A model generated the notes under the pieces. It searched no databases. It had not been told where the DNA came from and saw only the letters and a list, made by a program, of their open reading frames with translations. Both the position numbers and the translations under genes were made by a program. Below are positions 25,860 to 34,289 of a stretch of 64,000 bases of DNA, piece after piece. The DNA comes from Amycolatopsis eburnea (lineage in GTDB: Bacteria; Actinomycetota; Actinomycetes; Mycobacteriales; Pseudonocardiaceae): NCBI RefSeq assembly GCF_003937945.1, contig NZ_RSEC01000060.1, forward strand, positions 372,001 through 436,000, written 5' to 3'. Each line of letters begins with the position of its first letter. The first letter of the stretch is position 1.

Positions 25860-26756
25860 TCAGAACCCGAGGCGCCGCAGCTGACGGGGGTCGCGCTGCC
25901 AGTCCTTGGCCACCTTGATGTGCAGGTCGAGGTACACCTTGGAGCCGAGGAGCCGCTCGATGTGCTTGCGGGCGGTGGCGCCGACTTCGCGCAGCCGCTC
26001 GCCCTTGTGCCCCAGGATGATGCCCTTCTGGCTGGGCCGTTCCACGTACAGGAACGCGTGCACGTCGATGAGGTCGTCGCGGCCTTCGCGGGGCAGCATC
26101 TCCTCGACGGTGACGGCGATCGAGTGCGGCAGCTCGTCGCGGACGCCTTCCAGCGCCGCCTCGCGGATCAGCTCGGCGACCAGGGTCTGCTCGGGCTCGT
26201 CCGTGAGTTCGCCGCCCGGGTACAGCTGCGGGCCTTCGGGAAGCCGCTCGACGAGCAGCTTCGCCAGCGTGTCGACCTGGAAACCGTCCACGGCGGACAC
26301 CGGGACCAGCTCGGCGAAGTCCATCACTTGCTGCAGGGCAAGCAACTGTTCGGCGACCTGCTGCGGCTGGACGAGGTCGGTCTTGGTGACGATGCCGATG
26401 ACCGGGGTTCGCTTGGCGATCTTCTGCAGCTCGTTGGCGATGAACTTGTCGCCGGGGCCGATCTTTTCGTTCGCCGGCACGCAGAAGCCGACGACGTCCA
26501 CTTCGGACCACGTCGTGTGCACGATGTCGTTGAGCCGCTCGCCGAGCAGGGTGCGGGGGCGGTGCAGGCCCGGCGTGTCGATGAGGACGAGCTGGGCGTC
26601 CTCGCGGTGGACGATGCCGCGGATGGCGTGCCGGGTGGTCTGGGGCTTGCTGGAGGTGATCGCGACCTTGGTGCCGACGAGGGCGTTGGTCAGCGTCGAC
26701 TTCCCCGCGTTGGGGCGGCCGACGAAGCAGGCGAAACCGGAACGGTGCTCGGTCAT
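25860..26756 (-). CDS. era: GTPase Era
   Basis: A 298-residue ribosome-assembly GTPase that checks the 3' end of 16S rRNA. G1 is CFVGRPNAGKSTLTNAL, G2 lies in TTRHAIRGIV, G3 is VLIDTPGLHRP, G4 reads IVTKTDLV and G5 is VPVSAVDG. The C-terminal KH domain has IILGHKGERLREVGATARKH. It overlaps the upstream cdd-like gene by 4 bases, as in the Rv2365c-Rv2364c pair. Confidence 0.97.
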   Translation of the reverse strand: MTEHRSGFACFVGRPNAGKSTLTNALVGTKVAITSSKPQTTRHAIRGIVHREDAQLVLIDTPGLHRPRTLLGERLNDIVHTTWSEVDVVGFCVPANEKIGPGDKFIANELQKIAKRTPVIGIVTKTDLVQPQQVAEQLLALQQVMDFAELVPVSAVDGFQVDTLAKLLVERLPEGPQLYPGGELTDEPEQTLVAELIREAALEGVRDELPHSIAVTVEEMLPREGRDDLIDVHAFLYVERPSQKGIILGHKGERLREVGATARKHIERLLGSKVYLDLHIKVAKDWQRDPRQLRRLGF

Positions 26757-27091
26757 CGGCTGAGCACCTTGAGCACTTCGCCGCTGGGGTCGGCCAGGAT
26801 GATCGGCGCGTTCGCCGCGATGTCGCGGACCGCGTGCACGGACGCCTCCTTGAGCAGCCCTTCGGCGGTGACGACGGCGGCGGCCTCGATGCCCTCGGCG
26901 CCGCTCGACACGGCGGCGGCGACGGCGGCCTGGAGCGCGGTCAGCTTGAACGACGGCTGGTCGACCGTGCCGGCGGCGTACGTGCGGCCGTCGGTGTCGC
27001 GGATCGCGGCGCCCTCGGCGGCCTGGGTGCGGGCGCGCGAAGACCGGGCCAGCGTGACGAGTTTCTGGTCCTCGGCCTCGAGGTCAGGCAT
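26753..27091 (-). CDS. Degenerate cytidine-deaminase-fold protein (Rv2365c-like)
   Basis: A 112-residue protein that follows the cytidine deaminase fold: helix, RDTDGRTYAAGTVDQPSF, then LTALQAAVAAAVSSGAEGI, IEAAAVVT and a late LADPSGEVLKVL. The catalytic HxE and PCxxC motifs are gone and there is no Cys at all, so it cannot bind the catalytic zinc. It sits between the CBS-domain gene and era, overlapping both, as in mycobacteria. A structural or RNA-related role with Era is possible. Confidence 0.82.
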   Translation of the reverse strand: MPDLEAEDQKLVTLARSSRARTQAAEGAAIRDTDGRTYAAGTVDQPSFKLTALQAAVAAAVSSGAEGIEAAAVVTAEGLLKEASVHAVRDIAANAPIILADPSGEVLKVLSR

Positions 27092-28430
27092 GTTCGACGC
27101 TCCTGTCGCGTTCGTCGGGGTGGGGTACGCGCGTGCGGCGGCGGGTGGTCCGGTCGGCCGGGTCCGTCATCGCGTCGGCGTCGGCCGGGTGGACCACGAC
27201 GGAGGTGATCCGCATGCGGCCGCGCCGGTCCTTGCCCCCTTCGGCGAACAGCCGAAGGCCGGCGACCTCGGCTTCGGCCCCCGGCAGCGGGACCCTACCC
27301 AGTCGTTCCGCGAGCAGCCCGCCCACGGTCTCGACGTCGTGGTCTTCGAGGTCGATGCCGAACAGTTCGCCCAGGTCGTCGACGCTCATCCGGGACGACA
27401 CGCGGACGGCACCGCCCTCGAGCTCCTCGACCTCGGGGCGCTCGTCGGCGTCGGACTCGTCGGTGATCTCGCCGACGATCTCTTCGAGGACGTCTTCGAT
27501 GGTGAGCAGGCCGGCGGTGCCGCCGTACTCGTCGACGGCGATCGCCATGTGGTTGTGCGAGCGCTGCATTTCCTTGAGCAGCTCGTCGAGGCGCTTCGAG
27601 TCGGGGACGAAGGACGCTTCGTTCATCAGCGTGCTGACGATCGTGCTCGCGCCGTCCGGGTCCATGTACGCGGCCATCAGGTCCTTGATGTTGACGACGC
27701 CGACGATGTCGTCGACCGATTCGTCGATCACCGGGAGCCGGGTGAAGCCGGTGCGCAGCGCCAGCGCCAGCGCTTGCCGGACGGTCTTGGCGCGCTCGAT
27801 CCAGACGATTTCGGTGCGCGGCACCATGACCTCGCGGGCGACGGTGTCGCCGAGCTCGAAGACCGAGTGGATCATCTCGCGCTCGGAGTCCTCGACGACG
27901 CCGCGTTCCTGGGCGAGGTCGACGAGTTCGCGCAGCTCGACTTCGGAGGTGAACGGGCCTTCGCGGAAGCCCTGGCCGGGCGTGATGGCGTTACCGATGA
28001 GGATCAGCAGCCGGGACAGCGGGCCGAGGACGGAGCCGAGCACGCGGACGGGCCCGGCGACGTACCGGCCGATGCGGTAGGGGTGCTGGCGGCCGAGGGT
28101 GCGGGGACCGACGCCGATGAGGACGTAGCTGACCACGACCATGACGACGGCGGCGACGAGCACGGCCAGGCCGAGCGGCGCCAGCCGGGTGCCCACGAAC
28201 ACCGTGACCAGCACGGTCGCGGTGAGCTCGCAGCCGAGGCGGAGCAGGAGCAGCAGGTTGATGTGGCGGCGCCGTTCGGCGACGACCGCGGAGAGGTGGC
28301 GGGCGCCGGGCAGCCCGAGCCGGGCGAGGCCGTCGGCCCGGGCTTGCGAGACCGTGCTGATGGCGGCGTCGGCCGCCGCGAAGACGCCCGCCAGCAGGAC
28401 GAGCGCGATCGCGAAGAGCAGCTGGGCCAT
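27084..28430 (-). CDS. CNNM/HlyC-CorC family protein with CBS domains
   Basis: A 448-residue membrane protein. Residues 1-130 form a DUF21/CNNM transmembrane domain (FAAADAAISTVSQARADGLA; VLIGVGPRTLGRQHPYR). Two CBS domains follow (VMVPRTEIVWIE; LPVIDESVDDIVGVVNIKDL; HMAIAVDEYGGTAGLLTIED) and a C-terminal CorC_HlyC domain. Family members act in Mg/Co transport or membrane ion balance. It corresponds to Rv2366c. A repeat element fills the 134 bases between it and ybeY. Confidence 0.93.
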   Translation of the reverse strand: MAQLLFAIALVLLAGVFAAADAAISTVSQARADGLARLGLPGARHLSAVVAERRRHINLLLLLRLGCELTATVLVTVFVGTRLAPLGLAVLVAAVVMVVVSYVLIGVGPRTLGRQHPYRIGRYVAGPVRVLGSVLGPLSRLLILIGNAITPGQGFREGPFTSEVELRELVDLAQERGVVEDSEREMIHSVFELGDTVAREVMVPRTEIVWIERAKTVRQALALALRTGFTRLPVIDESVDDIVGVVNIKDLMAAYMDPDGASTIVSTLMNEASFVPDSKRLDELLKEMQRSHNHMAIAVDEYGGTAGLLTIEDVLEEIVGEITDESDADERPEVEELEGGAVRVSSRMSVDDLGELFGIDLEDHDVETVGGLLAERLGRVPLPGAEAEVAGLRLFAEGGKDRRGRMRITSVVVHPADADAMTDPADRTTRRRTRVPHPDERDRSVEHA

Positions 28431-28464
28431 GACGGGCGCCTAGTGCCGCGCTTCGGGAGCCAGT

Positions 28465-28549
28465 GCGCCCCAAGGCCACATTGGTTGCGTCTGACGCACC
28501 GAAGGCCGCCTTGGGTGCGTCTGACGCACCGAAGGCCACATTGGGGCGC
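28465..28549. repeat. 30-bp-period repeat with nested palindromes inside the ybeY operon
   Basis: AAGGCC[A/G]C[A/C]TTGG occurs at 28472, 28502 and 28532, and the palindrome TGCGTC-T-GACGCA occurs at 28486 and 28516, both with an exact 30-base period. The outer ends GCGCCCCAA (28465-28473) and TTGGGGCGC (28541-28549) are perfect complements. It lies between ybeY and the CBS gene on the same strand, so it would be transcribed as a multi-stem RNA within the operon. Confidence 0.85.
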
Positions 28550-28564
28550 TTGCGGCGCGGGACA

Positions 28565-29122
28565 CTACGGCGTTTCCCCGGCCGGCTCGTCGGCCGCGTC
28601 GAGCCCGGCGATGCCGAGGACGCGGTCGTCGGTGCTGCGCTGGGCGTCCTGCTTGTCCAGTGCGGCGACGGCGTCCTGGTACTCGCCGAGGATGCGCTTC
28701 TGGAGCGCGAACATCTCGCGTTCCTCGGCGGGCTCGGCGTGGTCGTACCCGAGCAGGTGCAGGCAGCCGTGCACGGTGAGCAGGTGCAGCTCGTCGATCA
28801 GGGCGTGGCCCGCGGTCTTGGCCTGGTCCTTGGCGAACGCCGGGCAGAGCACGATGTCCCCGAGCAGCGCCGGTGACGCGTCGGGCGCGTCGGGGCGGCG
28901 GGAGGAGTCGAGCTCGTCCATCGGGAAGGCCATCACGTCGGTGGGACCGGGCAGGTCCATCCAGCGTTCGTGGAGGTCTTCCATGACGTCGAGGGTGACG
29001 AGGAGGATGGACAGCTCGGCGAGCGGGCTGACCTCCATCTTGTCGAGGGCGTAGCGCGCGGCCGAGACGATGGACGTCTCGTCGACGTTGACGCCGGACT
29101 CGTTGGCGATCTCGATGCTCAC
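28565..29122 (-). CDS. ybeY: Endoribonuclease YbeY
   Basis: A 185-residue metal-dependent RNase acting in 16S rRNA 3' maturation. The zinc motif is TVHGCLHLLGYDH (H-x3-H-x5-H). The substrate side is marked by PTDVMAFPMDE and LLGDIVLCP. The C-terminal tail of about 35 residues is longer than in many relatives. The GTG at 29122 overlaps the phoH stop (GTGA); an upstream in-frame extension is not needed. Confidence 0.95.
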   Translation of the reverse strand: MSIEIANESGVNVDETSIVSAARYALDKMEVSPLAELSILLVTLDVMEDLHERWMDLPGPTDVMAFPMDELDSSRRPDAPDASPALLGDIVLCPAFAKDQAKTAGHALIDELHLLTVHGCLHLLGYDHAEPAEEREMFALQKRILGEYQDAVAALDKQDAQRSTDDRVLGIAGLDAADEPAGETP

Positions 29123-30192
29123 CGCCGGTTGCCCTTCCAGCCGTTGCCCTGCTGTCCCTGCGCGTCCTGCACGGCCTGCCACTTCTCGTAGGCGTCGACG
29201 ATGTCGCCGACGAGCTTGTGCCGGACGACGTCCTGGCTGGTCAGCTCGGCGAAGTGCAGGTCGTCGACGCCGGTGAGGATGTCGCGGACCACGCGGAGGC
29301 CGCTGCGCTGCCCGCTGGGCAGGTCGACCTGCGTGATGTCACCGGTGACGACGATCTTGGAGCCGAAGCCGAGCCGGGTGAGGAACATCTTCATCTGCTC
29401 GGGCGTGGTGTTCTGCGCTTCGTCGAGGATGATGAAGGCGTCGTTCAACGTCCGGCCGCGCATGTAGGCGAGCGGCGCGATCTCGATGGTGCCCGCCTGC
29501 ATGAGCCGCGGGATGGACTCGGGCTCGACCATGTCGTGCAGCGCGTCGTAGAGGGGCCGCAGGTAGGGGTCGATCTTCTCGTTGAGGGTGCCCGGCAGGT
29601 ACCCCAGCCGCTCGCCGGCCTCGACGGCGGGCCGGGTCAGCACGATGCGCGTGACCTGCTTGGCCTGCAGCGCCTGCACGGCCTTCGCCATCGCCAGGTA
29701 GGTCTTGCCGGTACCAGCGGGCCCGATGCCGAACACGACGGTGTGCTTGTCGATGGCGTCGACGTACCGCTTCTGGTTCAGCGTCTTGGGCCGGATGGTC
29801 TTCCCGCGCCGCGAAACGATGTTGAGGCTGAGCACCTCGACCGGTGACGCGTCGCCGGTCGAAAGCATCCCGATGGTGCGCCGCACGGTGTCGGGGCCGA
29901 CCTGCTGGCCCCCGCCGGCGAGCTGCACGAGCTCGGCGAAGACGCGCTCGGCGAACGCCACGTCGGCCGGCGAACCGGTCAGGGTGACTTCGTTGCCCCG
30001 GACGTGCACGTCGGCGGCGAGCAGCTCCTCGGCGACACGCAGGTTCTCGTCGCGGGACCCGAGCAGGCTCAGCGCGGCGGCGTCGGGAATGGGAAACCGC
30101 GACTGCGCAGCCTGAACCGCGCCATCCTCGGTCTTGGCGACGTCCCCGGGGACGTCGGGTCGGGCGGCACCACCCGGTACGGTTCCGGCCAC
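29119..30192 (-). CDS. phoH: PhoH family ATPase
   Basis: A 357-residue protein with an N-terminal KH-like region (residues 30-100) and a RecA-like ATPase domain: Walker A VFGIGPAGTGKTYLAMA, Walker B FIILDEAQNTTPEQMKM and the sensor KIVVTGDITQVDLP. PhoH works with YbeY on RNA in mycobacteria and elsewhere; here the two genes are coupled by a 4-base overlap. The start is a GTG at 30192. It corresponds to Rv2368c. Confidence 0.95.
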   Translation of the reverse strand: MAGTVPGGAARPDVPGDVAKTEDGAVQAAQSRFPIPDAAALSLLGSRDENLRVAEELLAADVHVRGNEVTLTGSPADVAFAERVFAELVQLAGGGQQVGPDTVRRTIGMLSTGDASPVEVLSLNIVSRRGKTIRPKTLNQKRYVDAIDKHTVVFGIGPAGTGKTYLAMAKAVQALQAKQVTRIVLTRPAVEAGERLGYLPGTLNEKIDPYLRPLYDALHDMVEPESIPRLMQAGTIEIAPLAYMRGRTLNDAFIILDEAQNTTPEQMKMFLTRLGFGSKIVVTGDITQVDLPSGQRSGLRVVRDILTGVDDLHFAELTSQDVVRHKLVGDIVDAYEKWQAVQDAQGQQGNGWKGNRR

Positions 30193-30274
30193 GTGGCCTC
30201 AGGCCTGCTTTCTCGGTGAGTACGACTGGACCCCACCGATGCTACTGGCACCCCCCGACAAGACGCAGGCCGGT

Positions 30275-30634
30275 TTACGCACCCGCCCCGAACAACCCCA
30301 GCGGCTCCCCACCCAGTACATGGGCATGCACGTGAAAGACGGTCTGCCCAGCATCGTCACCGGTGTTGAAGACCACCCGATACCCACTCTCGAGCACACC
30401 CTCAAGCTCCGCAACGCGCCGAGCGGTCAACGCAACGTCAGCAAGCAACTGCGGATCAGCGGCAGCCAGCTCCCCCAAGTTCCGATACCGCTTCTTGGGC
30501 ACAACGAGCACATGAACCCGTGCCTGCGGCCGAATGTCCCGGAAAGCAAAGGTCGTCTCATCCTGGTAGACGACATCAGCAGGCACCTCACCAGCAATGA
30601 TCCGCTCAAAGAGCGTCTCCGCACCATCACTCAT
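30275..30634 (-). CDS. HIT family nucleotide-binding protein
   Basis: A 119-residue histidine-triad protein with the motif FHVHAHVLGG at about residues 102-111 and the N-terminal TLFERIIAGEVPADVVYQD. Such proteins hydrolyse AMP-linked amines (HinT-like purine nucleoside phosphoramidase). It lies 82 bases upstream of phoH and may lead the phoH-ybeY-CBS-cdd-era transcript. The ATG at 30634 is the natural start; the frame runs on upstream without content. Confidence 0.93.
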   Translation of the reverse strand: MSDGAETLFERIIAGEVPADVVYQDETTFAFRDIRPQARVHVLVVPKKRYRNLGELAAADPQLLADVALTARRVAELEGVLESGYRVVFNTGDDAGQTVFHVHAHVLGGEPLGLFGAGA

Positions 30635-31005
30635 GCCAAGCACCCTACCGACGCACCCCCGCGCCGCCCCACCAAACCAACACCGAACGCGACTCGCGGG
30701 GGGGTCCGGGGGCTCGCCCCCGGCTGGGGGTCTGGGGGTTTGACCCCCAGAAGACACAACGAACGCAACGCGGCAACCGACGGAGCGAAGCGGAGGAGGA
30801 TGCCGCGGCGCGGTAGACCCTGGGGGTCGATCTACCGCCGCCGCGGCTGCCGCCGGACCGAGGGGGGAGGTGCCCGGCGGAGCTCGTGTCTTCCCAGTGG
30901 CGCGCCGAAACCGTAGGTGGCGCGTTAGTAAACGAGAGTAACGGGTCGGAGTGTGATCGCGCCATAACTGGGCGCAGATTCGCGGGTTTTTCGGGGGTGA
31001 TCTTT
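30635..31005. other. 371-base intergenic spacer between rsmE and the HIT gene
   Basis: No gene is visible. The left part should hold the promoter of the HIT-phoH-era unit. The centre carries two hairpins (30706-30751). The right part is GC-rich with scattered short G runs and no clear element apart from a short AT-richer patch near 30920-30980. Confidence 0.6.
30706..30751. terminator. Two adjacent G/C hairpins, likely terminator of the hrcA-dnaJ-rsmE unit
   Basis: CCGGGGG-CTCG-CCCCCGG (30706-30723) is followed by TCTGGGGGT-TTG-ACCCCCAGA (30731-30751), both perfect stems. They lie about 255 bases after the rsmE stop, in front of the HIT gene. There is no U-tract, as usual in this group. Confidence 0.6.
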
Positions 31006-31758
31006 TCAGCGCCAGCGGGTGGTCAGGGCCCCTAGTGCGCCGAGGGCGACGGCCGCGGCGGTGGAGGTGCGCAGGACGGTGGTGCCGAGGCGGACGGCTT
31101 GGGCGCCGGCTTCGCGCAGGGTGGTGAGCTCGTCGTCGGTGATGCCGCCTTCGGGGCCGACGACGAGGAGGAGGTCGCCGGTGTCCGGGAGGGTGAGGTC
31201 GGTGAGGCGGTCGGGGACGTCGGATTCGAGCACGACGGCGAGGGAGGTGGTGGCGATGAGGCCGGCGAGCTCGCGGGTGGTGACGGGCTCGGTGACGGCG
31301 GGGACGTGGGCGCGGCGGGCTTGCTTGGCGGCGGCGCGGGCGGTGGTGCGCCAGCGGGCGAGGGCCTTGTCGCCGCGGCCGCCGTCTTCCCACTTCGCGA
31401 CGCTGCGGGCGGCGCGCCAGGGTACGACGGCGTCGACGCCGGCTTCGGTGGCGAGTTCGACGGCGAGTTCGCCGCGGTCGCCCTTGGCGAGGGCTTGGGC
31501 GAGGACGACGCGCAGGGCGGGCGGGTCCTCGGTCCAGCTTTCCTCGACGGTCAGGGTCAGTGCCGCGTCGCGGCCCGGCTGGACGGCTTCGACGACGCAG
31601 CGGGCCATGGCACCGGCGCCGTCGGAGAGCACCAGCCGCTCCCCCACGCGCAGGCGGCGGACGGTGGCCGCGTGCCGGGCTTCCTCGCCGTCGAGCACCG
31701 TCCGCCCGGAGGCGGGAACGGTGCCGGCGAGGAAGACCGGCAGGGTGGTGTCGGGCAC
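31006..31758 (-). CDS. rsmE: 16S rRNA (uracil1498-N3)-methyltransferase RsmE
   Basis: A 250-residue SPOUT-class methyltransferase. The N-terminal PUA-like part has EEARHAATVRRLRVGE. The knot region contains LLLVVGPEGGITDDELTTL and RLGTTVLRTSTAAAVAL, which form the AdoMet site. GTG at 31758 is the start, 2 bases after the dnaJ stop. It corresponds to Rv2372c. Confidence 0.95.
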   Translation of the reverse strand: MPDTTLPVFLAGTVPASGRTVLDGEEARHAATVRRLRVGERLVLSDGAGAMARCVVEAVQPGRDAALTLTVEESWTEDPPALRVVLAQALAKGDRGELAVELATEAGVDAVVPWRAARSVAKWEDGGRGDKALARWRTTARAAAKQARRAHVPAVTEPVTTRELAGLIATTSLAVVLESDVPDRLTDLTLPDTGDLLLVVGPEGGITDDELTTLREAGAQAVRLGTTVLRTSTAAAVALGALGALTTRWR

Positions 31759-31760
31759 GG

Positions 31761-32924
31761 TCAGCGGTGGTTCTTGGCGCGCAGCTTCGAGAACAGGCCG
31801 CCGTGCTTGCCGTTCGACGACAACGTCGGCGCTTCCTCGCCGCGCTGCTGGGCCAGCTCGACGAGCAGCTCGCGCTGGGCGTCGTCGAGCTTGGTCGGGA
31901 CCTGGACGTCGATGTGGACGTGCAGGTCACCGCGGCCGTCGACGCGGCCGGAGGACCGCAGCCGGGGCATGCCCTTGCCGGTGAGGACGAGCTCGGCGTT
32001 GGGCTGGGTGCCGGGTTCGATGTCGAGCTCGTAGTCGCCGTCGACCAGCGTCGCGATGGGCACGGTGGCGCCGAGCGCGGCGGTCGTCATCGGGATGCGG
32101 AAGTTGCAGTGCAGGTCGTGGCCCTGGCGGACGAAGACCTCGTGCGGGGTCTCGTCGATCTCGACGTAGAGGTCGCCGGCCGGCCCGCCGCCGGGGCCGA
32201 CCTCGCCCTGGCCGGAGAGGCGGATGCGCATGCCGTCGCCGACGCCCGGCGGGATCTTGGCGGTGACGTTGCGGCGGGCGCGGATGCGGCCGTCGCCGCC
32301 GCACTGGCGGCAGGGGTCGGGGATGACCTCGCCGAAGCCGCGGCAGACCGGGCAGGGGCGGGCCGTGACGACCTGGCCGAGGAAGGACCGCTGGACGGAC
32401 TGGACCTCGCCGGCGCCGCCGCAGGTGTCGCACGTCTTGACCGAGGTGCCCTCGGCGGTGCCGGCGCCGCGGCAGAGGTCGCAGACGATGGCCGTGTCGA
32501 CGGCGATTTCCTTGTCGACGCCGGTGGCGCACTCCTCGAGGGAGAGGCCGAGCCGGATGAGGGCGTCGGAGCCGGGCTGGACGCGGCTGCGCGGGCCACG
32601 GCCGCGGCCGCCACCGCCGCCCGCGGCGCCGAAGAAGGCGTCCATGATGTCGCCGAGGCCGCCGAAGCCGGCGAAGGGGTCGCCGCCGCCCCCGCCGCGC
32701 GCGCCGTTGTCCATCGGGTCGCCGCCGAGGTCGACGATCTTGCGCTTCTGCGGGTCCGACAGCACCTCGTAGGCCGTGGTGACCTCGCCGAACTTGTGCT
32801 GGGCGTCTTCCGACGGGTTGACGTCGGGGTGCAGCTCCCTGGCCAGCTTCCGGTACGCGCGCTTGATCTCCTGATCGCTCGCGTTCTTCGCCACCCCGAG
32901 GATGCCGTAGTAGTCCCTCGCCAC
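31761..32924 (-). CDS. dnaJ: Chaperone protein DnaJ (DnaJ2 type)
   Basis: A 387-residue type I J-protein that stimulates DnaK. The J domain begins ARDYYGILGV and has the HPD motif in ARELHPDVNPSED. A Gly/Phe-rich stretch follows (DPFAGFGGLGDIMDAFFGA). Four zinc repeats come next: CDLCRGAGT, CDTCGGAGE, CPVCRGFGE, CRQCGGDGR. The C-terminal peptide-binding domain completes it. The start is GTG at 32924. It is transcribed after hrcA (31-base gap), which probably represses the unit. Confidence 0.96.
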   Translation of the reverse strand: MARDYYGILGVAKNASDQEIKRAYRKLARELHPDVNPSEDAQHKFGEVTTAYEVLSDPQKRKIVDLGGDPMDNGARGGGGGDPFAGFGGLGDIMDAFFGAAGGGGGRGRGPRSRVQPGSDALIRLGLSLEECATGVDKEIAVDTAIVCDLCRGAGTAEGTSVKTCDTCGGAGEVQSVQRSFLGQVVTARPCPVCRGFGEVIPDPCRQCGGDGRIRARRNVTAKIPPGVGDGMRIRLSGQGEVGPGGGPAGDLYVEIDETPHEVFVRQGHDLHCNFRIPMTTAALGATVPIATLVDGDYELDIEPGTQPNAELVLTGKGMPRLRSSGRVDGRGDLHVHIDVQVPTKLDDAQRELLVELAQQRGEEAPTLSSNGKHGGLFSKLRAKNHR

Positions 32925-32955
32925 CGTCTTCGCTTCTCCTTCTGCTCTGCCCGGC

Positions 32956-33978
32956 TCAGCTGCCGTGCAGGATCTGCCCCACGTAGTTGGCGACCGCGCG
33001 CACCGCGGCGATCGTGCCGGGGTAGTCCATCCGGGTCGGGCCGACCACCCCCATGCCCCCGAGCACCATGTCCTGGCCGTAGCCGATCGACACGACCGAG
33101 GTGCTGCGCATCTGCTCGTCTTCATTTTCCTCACCGATGCGCACCGTGATCGCACCGGGGTTGCGCGCGGCGGCCAGCAGCTTGAGCACGACGACCTGTT
33201 CCTCGAGGGCTTCGAGGACCTGGCGCAGCGAACCCGGGAAGTCGGCGACGTTGCGGGTGAGGTTGGCGGTACCGCCGAGGACCAGGCGTTCTTCCGGGTG
33301 CTCGGCCAGCGACTCGACCAGGACGGTCGTGACGCGGATGAGCGCGTCGCGCAGCTCGCCGGGCGCCTGGTCGGGCAGCTCGGCGACGCGCGCGGCGGCG
33401 TCGTTGAGCCGCCGTCCGGACATCGCCGTGTTGAGCACCGTGCGCAGCCGGGCGACGTCCTCTTCGGTCACGACGTCGCCGAGGTCGACCGTGCGCTGGT
33501 CGACGCGGCCGTTGTCGGTGATCAGCACCAGCATCAGCCGCGCCGGGGTGAGCGGCACGACTTCGAGGTGGCGCACCTTGGCGTTGGTCAGCATCGGGTA
33601 CTGGACGACGGCGACCTGCCGGGTCAGCTGCGCGAGCAGCCGCACCGACCGGCGGAGGACGTCGTCGAGGTCGGTGCCGCTGTCGAGGAAGGTGGTGATG
33701 GCCCGCCGCTCGGCGGCGCTCAGCGGCTTGACCTCGGAGAGCCGGTCGACGAAGAGCCGGTACCCCTTGTCGGTGGGCACGCGCCCGGCGCTGGTGTGCG
33801 GCTGGGTGATGTAGCCCTCTTCTTCGAGGGTGGCCATGTCGTTGCGCACGGTGGCGCTCGACACGCCCAGGTTGTGCCGCTCGACGATCGCCTTCGACCC
33901 GACCGGTTCCTGGTTGGACACGTAGTCCGCGACGATCGCGCGCAGCACGTCGAAGCGGCGCTCCTCCGCGTTGGCCAC
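32956..33978 (-). CDS. hrcA: Heat-inducible transcription repressor HrcA
   Basis: A 340-residue repressor with an N-terminal winged helix (VGSKAIVERHNLGVSSATVR) and the central HrcA/GAF-like domain; YITQPHTSAGRVPTDKGYR is the family signature. It normally binds CIRCE elements (TTAGCACTC-N9-GAGTGCTAA). None was found in the 100 bases upstream, so the operon may not be self-regulated in that way, or its targets lie elsewhere (groE). GTG at 33978 is the start, with GAGGAA upstream. Confidence 0.95.
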   Translation of the reverse strand: MANAEERRFDVLRAIVADYVSNQEPVGSKAIVERHNLGVSSATVRNDMATLEEEGYITQPHTSAGRVPTDKGYRLFVDRLSEVKPLSAAERRAITTFLDSGTDLDDVLRRSVRLLAQLTRQVAVVQYPMLTNAKVRHLEVVPLTPARLMLVLITDNGRVDQRTVDLGDVVTEEDVARLRTVLNTAMSGRRLNDAAARVAELPDQAPGELRDALIRVTTVLVESLAEHPEERLVLGGTANLTRNVADFPGSLRQVLEALEEQVVVLKLLAAARNPGAITVRIGEENEDEQMRSTSVVSIGYGQDMVLGGMGVVGPTRMDYPGTIAAVRAVANYVGQILHGS

Positions 33979-34083
33979 CGGTTCCTCACCTACCTCGTTC
34001 GCTGCCGACTCCGAGTTTACGGAAGCCTGAGCCGATCGTGCTCAACCCCGGTCGTCGCCGCGGGTGGAGGCGCGGCCGGCAAC

Positions 34084-34139
34084 GTCATGAACGAGTCGTT
34101 CACCTCGCCCGACGCGATGAAAGGGTCGTTCACGACATC
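34084..34139. repeat. Paired 30-bp-spaced intergenic element upstream of hrcA
   Basis: The word ATGAA..GGTCGTTCA type appears at 34087 and again 30 bases on at 34117. The first copy, TGAACGA-G-TCGTTCA (34088-34102), is a perfect 15-bp palindrome. The 56-base unit matches the element at 44576-44631 at about 45 of 56 positions. It lies between two divergent genes and so is not a simple terminator. The rest of the 311-base gap, 33979-34289, shows the hrcA ribosome site and nothing else clear. Confidence 0.85.
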
Positions 34140-34289
34140 CCGGGCCGGCTCGCCCGCCGCGGCCGGGTAAAGGGCGTCCCAATCAATTCCCATGCGCTGT
34201 TCTCAATGGAAATTCCCGGGTTGATGGGGGAACCGAAAAGCGGTTTGCTGCCTCTGATCCGCATGCCCTTCCCGACTTCCGAGGTCGCC

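Noticed and set aside
25680..29054. Very long open frame on the plus strand across era, the cdd-like gene, the CBS gene and ybeY
   Set aside because: It is antisense to well-supported genes and its translation is Asp/Val/Arg-rich without domains. Long shadow frames are expected at this G+C content.
30635..31005. Small frames in the spacer between rsmE and the HIT gene
   Set aside because: Their composition is simple Gly/Pro/Arg sequence driven by G/C hairpins, without ribosome sites or similarity.
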